From Paraburkholderia kururiensis (GTDB lineage Bacteria; Pseudomonadota; Gammaproteobacteria; Burkholderiales; Burkholderiaceae), in NCBI RefSeq assembly GCF_034424375.1, contig NZ_CP139965.1, positions 2,976,001 to 3,040,000 of the forward strand: a DNA stretch of 64,000 bases, read 5' to 3'. The position numbers and the translations under genes are program-made. This document shows, piece after piece, positions 51,972 to 62,649 of the stretch. Positions within the stretch are counted from its first letter, which is position 1; each line of letters begins with the position of its first letter. The notes under the pieces were generated by a model. The model saw nothing but the letters and a program-made list of their open reading frames with translations. It did no database searches and had not been told where the DNA came from.

Positions 51972-53990
51972 TCAGGGGTGGCGAATGTAGTCCACCAGCG
52001 CCATCGTGTAAGCGTCGGGTTTGAGGTCCAGCAGACTCACCGCGATGGCCACGAGGAAGCCCGCCGGCACGCCGAATACGCCGGAGCTGATCGGCTCGAT
52101 GCCGAACCATCGCGGGCCTGCGAAGCCCGTCAACTGGGTGAAGAACGGATAGGTCGCAACGATGTAGTAGACGCAGACAGCGAGCCCCGCCACCATGCCC
52201 GCCACTGCGCCGAGCCGTGTCGTGCGCTTCCAGAACACGCCCAGCACGAGCACAGGAAAGAGGCTCGACGCCGCGAGCGAGAACGCCGCCCCCACGAGGA
52301 AGAGGATGTTCCCCGTGTTGAGCGACGCCACCCACGACGCGAACAGCGCCACGCCGAGCAGCAGGATTTTCGATATCGTCACGCGCCGCTGGCTCGACGC
52401 GCGCGGCGCCACCATGTGGTAGTACACGTCGTGCGAGAGCGCGTTTGCGATCGTGAGCAGCAGGCCGTCGGCGGTCGAAAGCGCGGCGGCCAACGCGCCC
52501 GCCGCAATGAGCCCTGACATCACGTACGGCAAGCCCGCAATCTCCGGCGCTGCGAGCACTACCATGTCGGGCTGCATCTGGATCTCGCTCCAGCGCACGA
52601 AGCCGTCGCCGTTCACGTCGGTCACGCTGATCAGGTAAGGCTCGACGCGATGCCATTCGATCACCCATCGCGGCAGATCCGCGAATCGCTGACCGACAAG
52701 GTTTGTCAGAATCTCGTATTTGATGAGCACGGCCAGCACCGGCACGGTCAGATAGAACAGCGCGACGAAGACGAGTGTCCAGCCCACGGATCGACGTGCC
52801 GACGCCACCGAGGTCGTCGTGTTGTAGCGCGTGAGAATGTGCGGCAGGCTCGCGGTGCCGAGCGAGAGGCACAGCAGCAGCGAGAGGAAATTGCGCTCGT
52901 GCGTGCGGCGCGCTTCTTCGGTGGCCGCGGGGAACGGCTCGCGCATCGGCACGGGCGCCGCGGCCCGCGCGAGCAGGTCGTCGCGATTGCGGGTCCACAC
53001 CACGCGTGCGGCGTCGGCGTCGCGCGGGAATGCCGCCAGCGCGCGCTCATGGGCATCGATCTGCCGCAACGGTCCGTTGTGTCGGCGCAGATCGTTGAGT
53101 TCATCGACGATGCGCCCGCGCTCCTTCACGTACGACTGCGGCAGCGTGTCGAGCTTCGTCTGCCATTGCTGTGCGTCGAGCCGGTACTGCTCGCGCACGC
53201 TTTCCTCGCTGCGCGCATCGCGCACGTTCTGCTCGAGGCCTTCCACGCGCGCCATGAGCCGCCCGTAGTTGAATTGCGGAACCCAGCCGAGCCCGTCCTT
53301 GTGTGCGATCAGCGAGACCGGAATGAGGATCGCGGCGATCAGGATGATGTACTGCGCCACTTGCGTCCACGTCACCGCCCGCATGCCGCCCAGGAACGAG
53401 CACACCAGGATGCCCGCGAGCCCGCAGAAGATGCCGATCGCGAAGTCCACGCCGATGAAGCGCGTCGCGATGAGCCCCACGCCCTGGATCTGCGCGACGA
53501 GATAGACGAACGAGCACAGAATCGCGGCGGCCGCGGCCAGTCCCCGCACGAGATTGCTGGAAAAGCGCGTGCCGAGAAAGTCGGGAATCGTGTAGCGCGC
53601 CAGCTTGCGCACGTAGGGCGCAAGCAGAAAGGCCACGAGACAGTAGCCGCCGGTCCAGCCCATCATGTAGGCGAGGCCGTCGTAGCCGGTGGCATAGATC
53701 GACCCCGCAAGTCCGATGAACGACGCAGCCGAGAGCCAGTCCGCCGCGGTGGCCATGCCGTTGAACACGGACGGCACACGCCGCCCGGCCACGTAATACT
53801 CGACGAGGTCCGACGTGCGCGACAGCAAACCGATCACCGCATAAACGGCGATCGGCACGAACAGGAACACGTAGCCGATCCACATGCCCGGCCCGGTGGT
53901 CAACTCGACGCGCCACAGCGCATAGATGAAGGCGAGAAAGCCGACCGTATAGAACGCGTAAGAGCGGATAAGACGATGGACGAGCTTCAT
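51972..53990 (-). CDS. Sodium:solute symporter (SSS family), acetate/monocarboxylate type
   Basis: This 672-residue permease has about 13-14 membrane helices with the SSS signature region (GLAAAAAILCSFVYLVAQIQGVG and FLGGMRAVTWTQVAQYIILI) and sodium-site helix sequence AADWLSAASFIGLAGSIY. A charged insert of about 120 residues (around 230-345) sits between helices, as in the two-component VC_2705-like subgroup that pairs with a DUF4212 small subunit. It overlaps that gene by four bases and lies near acs, suggesting uptake of acetate or another short acid. Confidence 0.9.
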   Translation of the reverse strand: MKLVHRLIRSYAFYTVGFLAFIYALWRVELTTGPGMWIGYVFLFVPIAVYAVIGLLSRTSDLVEYYVAGRRVPSVFNGMATAADWLSAASFIGLAGSIYATGYDGLAYMMGWTGGYCLVAFLLAPYVRKLARYTIPDFLGTRFSSNLVRGLAAAAAILCSFVYLVAQIQGVGLIATRFIGVDFAIGIFCGLAGILVCSFLGGMRAVTWTQVAQYIILIAAILIPVSLIAHKDGLGWVPQFNYGRLMARVEGLEQNVRDARSEESVREQYRLDAQQWQTKLDTLPQSYVKERGRIVDELNDLRRHNGPLRQIDAHERALAAFPRDADAARVVWTRNRDDLLARAAAPVPMREPFPAATEEARRTHERNFLSLLLCLSLGTASLPHILTRYNTTTSVASARRSVGWTLVFVALFYLTVPVLAVLIKYEILTNLVGQRFADLPRWVIEWHRVEPYLISVTDVNGDGFVRWSEIQMQPDMVVLAAPEIAGLPYVMSGLIAAGALAAALSTADGLLLTIANALSHDVYYHMVAPRASSQRRVTISKILLLGVALFASWVASLNTGNILFLVGAAFSLAASSLFPVLVLGVFWKRTTRLGAVAGMVAGLAVCVYYIVATYPFFTQLTGFAGPRWFGIEPISSGVFGVPAGFLVAIAVSLLDLKPDAYTMALVDYIRHP

Positions 53991-54352
53991 GCGCTGGGCT
54001 GGCGTTGACCGGCCAGCGCAGCGGCCTCTTCGTTGAGCGCGGTCTGGAGCACGCGATCCGCGCGCTGCATCAACACGATGTAGACGGCGATGAGCGCGAG
54101 GTACACGAGGATGGCGCCTTGCGCGCCCAGATAGAACGGCAGGCTGAAGCCCGCGAAACGCACATTGGCGACATGGGGCGCCACGAGCGGTACGACGAAC
54201 GAGACGAGAAACCCCATCGTCATCAGCACCGCGATCAGCGCGACGTTGAAGCGCCAGTAACGACGATGCGCGCGTGCCATGGCCTGCGTGACCACGGGCG
54301 GCTCGGGCAAGGGATTGATCGGGGTTCGGGAGGAAAGGTGCGGCGCGGCCAT
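53987..54352 (-). CDS. DUF4212 small subunit of the sodium/solute symporter
   Basis: This 121-residue membrane protein has a DUF4212 domain with two helices, RYWRFNVALIAVLMTMGFLVSFV and the segment LPFYLGAQGAILVYLALIAVYIV, flanked by the conserved AHRRYWR and MQRADR. It is the usual partner of SSS permeases of this subgroup. The ATG at 54350-54352 has GAGG upstream and is preferred to a TTG five codons earlier. Its stop overlaps the permease start (ATGA), so the two are co-translated. Confidence 0.88.
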   Translation of the reverse strand: MAAPHLSSRTPINPLPEPPVVTQAMARAHRRYWRFNVALIAVLMTMGFLVSFVVPLVAPHVANVRFAGFSLPFYLGAQGAILVYLALIAVYIVLMQRADRVLQTALNEEAAALAGQRQPSA

Positions 54353-54370
54353 GCGCCTATTTAGCAAAAA

Positions 54371-54408
54371 CGCGCTGCGCAGGCAATCGGGATTGTCCGC
54401 GCAGCGCG
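54371..54408. terminator. Bidirectional terminator-like hairpin after acs
   Basis: The ten-base arms CGCGCTGCGC (54371-54380) and GCGCAGCGCG (54399-54408) pair perfectly around an 18-base loop. AAAAA precedes on the left and CTTTTT follows on the right, so it could stop transcription from either side. It lies 60 bases beyond the acs stop and just before the DUF4212 gene, so the symporter pair is probably transcribed from its own promoter or by read-through. Confidence 0.72.
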
Positions 54409-54468
54409 CTTTTTGGCCTCTTGTTTGCGTCAGGCCGGTGGATCAGGTTGCTGCTTCAAGCCATTGCT

Positions 54469-56451
<1,983 letters not shown>

Positions 56452-56826
56452 CGACTACCCCTTGGTGAAGATGAAACGTGAAACCGTTGTGGCGCGCATG
56501 CTGCGCGCCGTATCTTTGGCGGCACCGCTCATGGCGGACCGTCCGTATTTGTCTCCAGCCCTCGCGCATGGCGTCCGTGAAATGCTCGACGAGCCAACCG
56601 GCCGATGCGCCGCGAGGCGGCACCGCATGCGGCGCTGCATCATGGCAGAACCGCGGCGGCTACCGCCCCGTCCGCCTGTAACGATAAGCGCGGTAACTTA
56701 CCGAGCACTTACGCGAGCGCACCGCTCACCTGCGCGGGCACTGGCTTCAGCACATGCGAGGTCGCGCTATACGCCTTCGTAAGCAGGCTCTTACAATGCT
56801 AACTGACCTGCCCACCGGATTGAAGC
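56452..56826. other. Divergent spacer between acs and the DMT permease gene
   Basis: No gene is seen in this 375-base spacer. It must hold the promoters of acs (minus) and the permease gene (plus). I did not find a convincing regulator site. Confidence 0.45.
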
Positions 56827-57726
56827 TTGAACCGATACGCCCTCTTTCTCATCGCCGCCATGCTGCTCGTGGGCAGCAACGTCGGTATCGGCAAATCCAT
56901 TGTCGCCTTTGTTCCCGTCCCCTTCTTTGCGCTGCTGCGTTTCGTAGTCGCCATGGCTGTGCTGTGGCCGCTCCTGCGCCTGTCGAAGATGAAACAGGTG
57001 AGACGGGGCGAATGGTTCAATCTGTTCCTTCAGGCGCTCTTCGGTACATTCGGGTTTACGCTGCTCATGCTCAACGGCGTCCATCGCACGAGCGCGGTCG
57101 CGGCGGGCGTGATCACGAGCACCATTCCAGCCGTCGTCGCGCTGTTTTCGTGGCTATTCCTGCGCGAGCGGCCGGACGGCCGCGCGCTCGCGTCCATCGC
57201 GCTCGCCGTGGCGGGCATCGTGGTCATCAACCTCGCGCACGCCGGCGATGCGTCGAGCGGCGAGGCACCGTCTTCGCTGACGGGCAACCTGATGGTGCTC
57301 GGCGCCGTATGCTGCGAGTCGTTTTACGTGATCTTGTCGCGGCGCCTTACGCAGACTCTCGCGCCCATCGACATCTGCGCCTACACGCATTTTTTCGGCC
57401 TGCTGCTCATGCTGCCCTTCGGCATCGCGCCGCTCGCGCAGTTCCACTTCGCCGCCGTGCCGACCGGCATCTGGGCGCTCGCGCTCTGGTATGCGCTGTC
57501 GGCCAGCATCTTTTCCTTCTGGCTATGGATGAAGGGAATCCGCCACGTGCCGGGCAGTCTGGCCGGCGTGTTCAGCGCGGTATTGCCGGTGGCCGCGGCG
57601 GCCTACGGCATCGTGTTTCTCGGCGAGCGGCCGACGCTCGCGCACGGCGTGGCCCTCGCGTGCGTGGTGGCAGGCATCGCGCTCGCGAGCCTCAAGAGCA
57701 AGCGGGTGCCGTCCATAACGCCCTGA
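56827..57726 (+). CDS. DMT-superfamily permease (EamA family)
   Basis: This 299-residue membrane protein has ten helices in two EamA repeats. The first begins AAMLLVGSNVGIGKSIVAFV and ends near VVALFSWLFLRERPDGRALA; the second begins GNLMVLGAVCCESFYVILSRRL and ends GIVFLGERPTLAHGVALACV. The paired LRERP and LGERP motifs are typical. It is a drug/metabolite transporter, perhaps an amino-acid exporter, but the substrate is unknown. It is monocistronic. Confidence 0.88.
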   Translation: MNRYALFLIAAMLLVGSNVGIGKSIVAFVPVPFFALLRFVVAMAVLWPLLRLSKMKQVRRGEWFNLFLQALFGTFGFTLLMLNGVHRTSAVAAGVITSTIPAVVALFSWLFLRERPDGRALASIALAVAGIVVINLAHAGDASSGEAPSSLTGNLMVLGAVCCESFYVILSRRLTQTLAPIDICAYTHFFGLLLMLPFGIAPLAQFHFAAVPTGIWALALWYALSASIFSFWLWMKGIRHVPGSLAGVFSAVLPVAAAAYGIVFLGERPTLAHGVALACVVAGIALASLKSKRVPSITP

Positions 57727-57948
57727 TCGATCGCGGATGACCACGGCGCCTGCACGACTGCATCGACAACAGGAAGCATGACGCGCGTCGCCCGCGTCGC
57801 GGCGGCCGACGTCCGCCACGCTGTACAATAACGCGCCCGCCGCGCAGCGCTCTTCATGTGTGCCGCCGGCCCCGAACCGCGAATTGCGGCGCGCAGCACC
57901 GGCGAATCGCCGGCTCGCCGGCGCCACCTGCCTATACCGCCACTGTCT

Positions 57949-58557
57949 ATGTCCGCTGCACGTCCCGACCCGCGAACCGGCGCCCGCCGGCCCATGCGTC
58001 CGCTCCCGAGGCTCGTTTTCATGAGCCGCTGGCTGCAGGTGCCGCTCTATCTCGGCCTCATCGTCGCGCAGGCGGTGTACGTGGTCCTGTTCCTCAAGGA
58101 AGTCTGGCATCTGGTGACGGCTTCCATGTCACTCGACGAGACCAGCATCATGCTGATCGTGCTCGGCCTGATCGACGTGGTGATGATCTCGAACCTGCTC
58201 GTCATGGTGATCATCGGCGGCTACGAGACGTTCGTGTCGCGGCTCGGCGTGGAAGGCCACCCCGACGAGCCCGAATGGCTCGATCACGTCAACGCCGGCG
58301 TGCTCAAGGTGAAGCTCGCCATGGCGCTCATCAGCATCTCGTCGATCCATCTGCTCAAGACGTTCATCAATCCGGACCAGCACTCCACGCACACGGTGAT
58401 GTGGCAGGTGATCATCCACGGCGCGTTCCTCGTGTCGGCGCTCGTGATGGCGTGGATCGACCGGTTGACCACGAGCACGCATCCCGAGCACTTCCACGAA
58501 CTCGCGGCGCGTCAGCCGACAGCGGCAACGCAGGCCGCCATCGATACACAACACTGA
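57949..58557 (+). CDS. UPF0114 (YqhA-like) inner-membrane protein
   Basis: This 202-residue protein belongs to the UPF0114/TIGR00645 family of inner-membrane proteins with about four helices and unknown function. Family segments are FMSRWLQVPLYLGLIVAQAV, GLIDVVMISNLLVMVIIGGY, and LKVKLAMALISISSIHLLKT. The start at 57949 includes a basic N-terminal stretch; an ATG at 57994 is a good alternative. It lies close upstream of fumA on the same strand with 76 bases between them, and may share its promoter. Confidence 0.85.
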   Translation: MSAARPDPRTGARRPMRPLPRLVFMSRWLQVPLYLGLIVAQAVYVVLFLKEVWHLVTASMSLDETSIMLIVLGLIDVVMISNLLVMVIIGGYETFVSRLGVEGHPDEPEWLDHVNAGVLKVKLAMALISISSIHLLKTFINPDQHSTHTVMWQVIIHGAFLVSALVMAWIDRLTTSTHPEHFHELAARQPTAATQAAIDTQH

Positions 58558-58633
58558 ATTCGCCGGCATGGCGCGGCGAACGACGCCGTGCCATGCCGGC
58601 ACAACGTCGTTCCCGTCCCCACTGAGCCTAGTC

Positions 58634-60157
58634 ATGACCGTCATCAAACAGGAAGACCTGATCCAGAGCATTGCCGACTCTCTGCAGTACATCAGCTACT
58701 ACCATCCGCTCGACTACATCCAGGCGCTCGGCCGCGCCTATGAACTCGAACAGAGCCCCGCGGCGAAGGACGCGATCGCGCAGATTCTCACCAACAGCCG
58801 CATGTGCGCCGAAGGCCACCGGCCCATCTGCCAGGACACGGGCATCGTGACGGTGTTCGTGAAGGTGGGCATGGACGTGCGGTGGGACGGCGCGACCATG
58901 AGCGTCACCGACATGATCAACGAGGGTGTGCGCCGCGGCTACACGCATCCCGACAACGTGCTGCGCGCCTCGATCGTGAATCCGCCCGAGGGCGCGCGCA
59001 AGAACACGAAGGACAACACGCCGGCCGTGATCCACTACGAGATCGTGCCGGGCGACAAGGTCGACGTGCAGGTCGCGGCCAAGGGCGGCGGCTCCGAAAA
59101 CAAGTCGAAGTTCGCGATGCTGAACCCGTCCGATTCGATCGTCGACTGGGTACTCAAGACCGTGCCGACGATGGGTGCGGGCTGGTGCCCGCCGGGCATG
59201 CTCGGCATCGGCATCGGCGGCACCGCCGAGAAGGCGATGCTGATGGCCAAGGAATCGCTGATGGACCCGATCGACATTCAGGAGATCATCGCGCGCGGCC
59301 CGCGGGACTGGATCGAGGAACTGCGCGTCGAACTGCACGAGAAGGTCAACGCACTCGGCATCGGCGCCCAGGGTTTGGGCGGCCTCGCTACCGTGCTCGA
59401 CGTGAAGATCATGGCTGCACCGACACACGCCGCGTCCAAGCCGATCGCCATCATCCCGAACTGCGCGGCCACGCGTCACGCGCACTTCACGCTCGACGGC
59501 TCGGGCGTCGCGAAGCTCGAACCGCCCTCGCTCGACGCCTGGCCGAAGGTCCAATGGCAACCGAACACGGAAACGAGCAAGCGCGTGGACCTCAACACGC
59601 TCACGCCTGAAGAAGTCGCAAGCTGGAAGCCGGGCCAGACGCTGCTGCTCTCGGGCAAGATGCTCACGGGCCGCGACGCCGCGCACAAGCGCATCGCCGA
59701 CATGCTCGCGAAGGGCGAGAAGCTGCCCGTGGACTTCACGAACCGCGTGATTTACTACGTCGGTCCGGTCGATCCGGTGCGCGACGAAGTGGTAGGCCCG
59801 GCCGGCCCCACCACGGCCACGCGCATGGACAAGTTCACGGAAATGATGCTGGCACAGACCGGACTTATCTCGATGATCGGCAAGGCCGAGCGCGGCCCGG
59901 TGGCCATCGAGGCGATTCGTAAGCACAAGGCCGCTTACCTGATGGCCGTGGGCGGCGCGGCGTACCTCGTGTCGAAGGCGATTCGCGGCGCGAAGGTGCT
60001 CGCATTCGAAGACCTCGGCATGGAAGCCATTTACGAGTTCGACGTGCAGGACATGCCCGTGACCGTGGCCGTCGACTCGACCGGCACGTCGGTGCACCAG
60101 ACCGGTCCGAAGGAATGGCAGGCGAAGATCGGGAAGATTCCGGTCGCCACGGCCTGA
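58634..60157 (+). CDS. fumA: Fumarate hydratase, class I
   Basis: This 507-residue iron-sulfur fumarase interconverts fumarate and malate in the TCA cycle. The three cysteines that hold the [4Fe-4S] cluster are Cys66 (RPICQDTG), Cys185 (GWCPPGMLGIG) and Cys277 (IPNCAATRH). GGSENKSKFAML and the C-terminal TTATRMDKF and GAKVLAFEDLGMEAIYEFDV belong to the class I beta domain, which is fused in one chain as in FumA/FumB. The ATG at 58634 is the first Met of the conserved part. A terminator follows. Confidence 0.95.
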   Translation: MTVIKQEDLIQSIADSLQYISYYHPLDYIQALGRAYELEQSPAAKDAIAQILTNSRMCAEGHRPICQDTGIVTVFVKVGMDVRWDGATMSVTDMINEGVRRGYTHPDNVLRASIVNPPEGARKNTKDNTPAVIHYEIVPGDKVDVQVAAKGGGSENKSKFAMLNPSDSIVDWVLKTVPTMGAGWCPPGMLGIGIGGTAEKAMLMAKESLMDPIDIQEIIARGPRDWIEELRVELHEKVNALGIGAQGLGGLATVLDVKIMAAPTHAASKPIAIIPNCAATRHAHFTLDGSGVAKLEPPSLDAWPKVQWQPNTETSKRVDLNTLTPEEVASWKPGQTLLLSGKMLTGRDAAHKRIADMLAKGEKLPVDFTNRVIYYVGPVDPVRDEVVGPAGPTTATRMDKFTEMMLAQTGLISMIGKAERGPVAIEAIRKHKAAYLMAVGGAAYLVSKAIRGAKVLAFEDLGMEAIYEFDVQDMPVTVAVDSTGTSVHQTGPKEWQAKIGKIPVATA

Positions 60158-60225
60158 GCCGGGGCGCGAATCGCGCTCTGCATGGCCGTCTGAATCGCAG
60201 TGCCCGCGAGGGCACATGCAAGATG

Positions 60226-60254
60226 CCGGGGCCAGTCATAGCGGCTGGCCCCGG
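60226..60254 (+). terminator. Intrinsic terminator-like hairpin after fumA
   Basis: The perfect ten-base arms CCGGGGCCAG (60226-60235) and CTGGCCCCGG (60245-60254) with a nine-base loop are followed by TTCGTTCG, a weak T-rich tail. It lies 69 bases after the fumA stop and before bfr. Confidence 0.6.
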
Positions 60255-60385
60255 TTCGTTCGGGAAGCGTCAGTAAGGCCCGCCGGCCTTGGCTTTTGCG
60301 ATTTCAGCGTTTATCGTTGAAAACCTCAGCCCAAACGCCGGTCGGAATCCTGCCGAAGACCCAAAAAGACACAAGGAACATCACC

Positions 60386-60865
60386 ATGCAAGGCGACAAG
60401 AAAGTCCTCGAATACCTGAACGCCCAGCTGAAGAACGAACTCACCGCGATCAACCAGTATTTCCTGCATGCACGGATGTACAAGCATTGGGGGCTCGAGA
60501 AGCTCGGCAAGCACGAGTACGACGAGTCGATCGGCGAAATGAAGCACGCCGACTGGCTGATCGAGCGCATTTTCATGCTCGACGGACTGCCGAACCTGCA
60601 GGACCTGCACAAGCTGCTCGTGGGCGAGGAAACGAAGGAAATCCTCGAATGCGACCTGAAGCTCGAACAGGGCTCCCAGGCCACCTGCAAGGAAGCCATC
60701 GTGTATTGCGAGTCGGTACGCGACTTCGTTTCCCGCGAAATCTTCGTGAAGATTCTCGACGACACCGAAGAGCACATCGACTGGCTCGAAACCCAGCTCG
60801 ATCTCATCGACAAGGTCGGCATCCAGAACTACCAGCAGTCGGCCATGGGTTCCGCCGAATCCTGA
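60386..60865 (+). CDS. bfr: Bacterioferritin
   Basis: This 159-residue protein forms the 24-subunit haem-containing iron-storage shell. The ferroxidase ligands are Glu18, Glu51 and His54 (IGEMKHADW), with the second set Glu94, Glu127 and His130 in the C-terminal half (DTEEHIDW), and the haem-binding Met52 is present, which distinguishes it from ferritin. AAGGA lies before the ATG. It is 16 bases upstream of murI and near bfd, the ferredoxin that releases its iron. Confidence 0.97.
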   Translation: MQGDKKVLEYLNAQLKNELTAINQYFLHARMYKHWGLEKLGKHEYDESIGEMKHADWLIERIFMLDGLPNLQDLHKLLVGEETKEILECDLKLEQGSQATCKEAIVYCESVRDFVSREIFVKILDDTEEHIDWLETQLDLIDKVGIQNYQQSAMGSAES

Positions 60866-60881
60866 TGCGCCGAATCCCGAT

Positions 60882-61766
60882 ATGAGCCCGAACCTGGGCG
60901 CGCTCGCGCCCGCCTCCCCTTCCGGCCCGTCCCTCGCGCGCCAGGCACCGATCGGCATCTTCGATTCGGGTTTGGGCGGCCTGTCCGTCTTGCGCGCCGT
61001 GCACGCAATGCTGCCCGCCGAATCGATCGTCTACGCCGCCGATTCCCGCTATGCGCCCTACGGCGCGCGCGACGCGGACTTTATCGCCGACCGCACGCTC
61101 GCGATCTGCTCGTGGCTCGTGGCGCAAGGCGCGAAGGCGCTCGTGGTGGCGTGCAATACGGCAACGGCGGAGTCGATCGCCCTCGTACGCGAGAAGCTCT
61201 CCGTGCCGCTCGTCGGCGTGGAGCCTGGCATCAAGCCGGCCGTACAGCAGTCGAAGTCACGGGTGGTGGGCGTGCTCGCCACTCAGGTCACGCTCGCAAG
61301 CGCGCGCTTTCAAGCCTTGCTCGAACGCCACGGCGGCGATTGCCGCTTTCTGTGCCAGCCCGGGCACGGACTCGTGGAGGCCATCGAGCGCTGCGACGTC
61401 GGCTCGCCCGACCTGCACGCGCGGCTGCAAGGCTACCTCGCGCCGATGCTGGAGGCCGGCGCGGACACGCTCGTGCTGGGCTGTACGCACTATCCGTTTC
61501 TCGATGCCGCCATCCGCGACATCGTGGGCGAGCGCATGACGCTCATCGATACGAGCGTGGCCATTGCGCGCCAGCTCGAGCGCGTGCTTGGCCAAAACGA
61601 CCTGCTGGCAGCCCCCGACGCGTCCCTGTCGATACCGCGGTTCTGCTCCACGGCCGACGGCGCCCACCTGCGCCAGATGGCGCTCACGCTGCTACATATC
61701 GACGCACCGGTCGAACGCGTCGATATTCCATCGCGACGGACCGCGACGGCGCCGCAGGCGGCCTGA
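60882..61766 (+). CDS. murI: Glutamate racemase
   Basis: This 294-residue enzyme makes D-glutamate for peptidoglycan. The two catalytic cysteines are Cys91 (VACNTATAESIA) and Cys201 (LGCTHYPF), and the substrate-binding IGIFDSGLGGLSVL near residue 25 is clear. The N-terminus has an extra 20-residue Pro/Ser-rich stretch compared with many MurI proteins. The start is 16 bases after bfr, so the genes are probably co-transcribed. It is essential in most bacteria. Confidence 0.95.
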   Translation: MSPNLGALAPASPSGPSLARQAPIGIFDSGLGGLSVLRAVHAMLPAESIVYAADSRYAPYGARDADFIADRTLAICSWLVAQGAKALVVACNTATAESIALVREKLSVPLVGVEPGIKPAVQQSKSRVVGVLATQVTLASARFQALLERHGGDCRFLCQPGHGLVEAIERCDVGSPDLHARLQGYLAPMLEAGADTLVLGCTHYPFLDAAIRDIVGERMTLIDTSVAIARQLERVLGQNDLLAAPDASLSIPRFCSTADGAHLRQMALTLLHIDAPVERVDIPSRRTATAPQAA

Positions 61767-61989
61767 GGCGTTCCGCGCTGCCGAAGGCACACGCCGGTCG
61801 CCGCGCCGGTGGCCCGCAAGGCGCGCCGCCGGCCCAAGCGGGCGACCGCGGGAAGGCCGCCCGGCGCGCCCGCGCCACTCCCGGCGGGCCCATACAGGCG
61901 GCCTCCGGCCCGCTCCGCCCCCATGTGAGTGGTTTCGTTACAAAAATCCCCTTCCGGGGAAAGGGCCGGGACTTGCCAAATGCGCCCAA

Positions 61990-62008
61990 CATAATGATAA
62001 TAATTCGC
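61990..62008. promoter_or_regulatory. Predicted Fur box upstream of bfd
   Basis: The 19-base stretch CATAATGATAATAATTCGC matches the classical Fur consensus GATAATGATAATCATTATC at 15 of 19 positions. It lies 26 bases upstream of the bfd start, where Fur would repress bfd when iron is plentiful. Confidence 0.8.
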
Positions 62009-62034
62009 ATTACCGTTAGCTATCGCTCCAAGCC

Positions 62035-62286
62035 ATGATCGTCTGCGTCTGCAAGTCCGTTTCCGACCGGAAGATTCGCGCGTCCATCGCGGAAGGCGTC
62101 GACACGTTCGAGGAACTCCAGTTCGAGCTCGGCGTAGCGACGTGCTGCGGCAAGTGCGAGGAAACCGTCCGCCAGACCATGGCCGAGAGCGGTGTCTGTG
62201 CGAGCCAATGCGGCGTGGCGCACGACCGGCCGGCCGCGCAGCCCGTCACGGCCGCAGTCACGTTCTACGGCCGCAAGGCGGCATGA
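62035..62286 (+). CDS. bfd: Bacterioferritin-associated ferredoxin
   Basis: This 83-residue [2Fe-2S] protein donates electrons to bacterioferritin to release iron as Fe(II). The ligand pattern of the BFD family is present: C4-x-C6 (MIVCVCKSVSD) and C38-x2-C41 (ATCCGKC). The C-terminal tail is longer than in E. coli Bfd. A strong Fur-box match precedes it, consistent with induction by iron shortage. bfr lies upstream beyond murI. Confidence 0.94.
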   Translation: MIVCVCKSVSDRKIRASIAEGVDTFEELQFELGVATCCGKCEETVRQTMAESGVCASQCGVAHDRPAAQPVTAAVTFYGRKAA

Positions 62287-62526
62287 CGCGTCTTCGGCGC
62301 ACCACACCGGGCAGCGCAACGACCCGCGAGCCATGCAGCCGAAACCGCAAGCGCAACGTCGGCATCGTGTTGCGCCACGAGACCTGATTACACGTTTCAC
62401 CAAAGCGCCGCGTCGAAGCGCATGACGTAACGGCCACACGCGTAACGCCGCGCTTCACTTCACCACCGACAGCAAGCCAGTTCCGGAACCAGCCAGCTGA
62501 CGCTCATTCTCGACGAGGAGTCCGGG

Positions 62527-62589
62527 ATGGAATTGCTGATGGGTTTCGTCATGACGCTGTGCATCTCTTTGCTGATCTTCCACAAATGA
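62527..62589 (+). CDS. Candidate 20-residue membrane peptide upstream of tonB
   Basis: A short frame MELLMGFVMTLCISLLIFHK ends with TGA and is preceded by a strong GAGGAG six bases before the ATG. Nearly all residues are hydrophobic, so it would be a single membrane helix. No known small protein family matches with confidence. It sits in the 363-base space between bfd and tonB, so it may be a small protein of the iron-uptake unit or a leader peptide. The good ribosome site is the main evidence. Confidence 0.45.
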   Translation: MELLMGFVMTLCISLLIFHK

Positions 62590-62649
62590 CGCCGCACCTT
62601 GCGAAAAGCCGCCCTTTCGACGCACGCCCGGCCGCGCGACCACGCTAAC

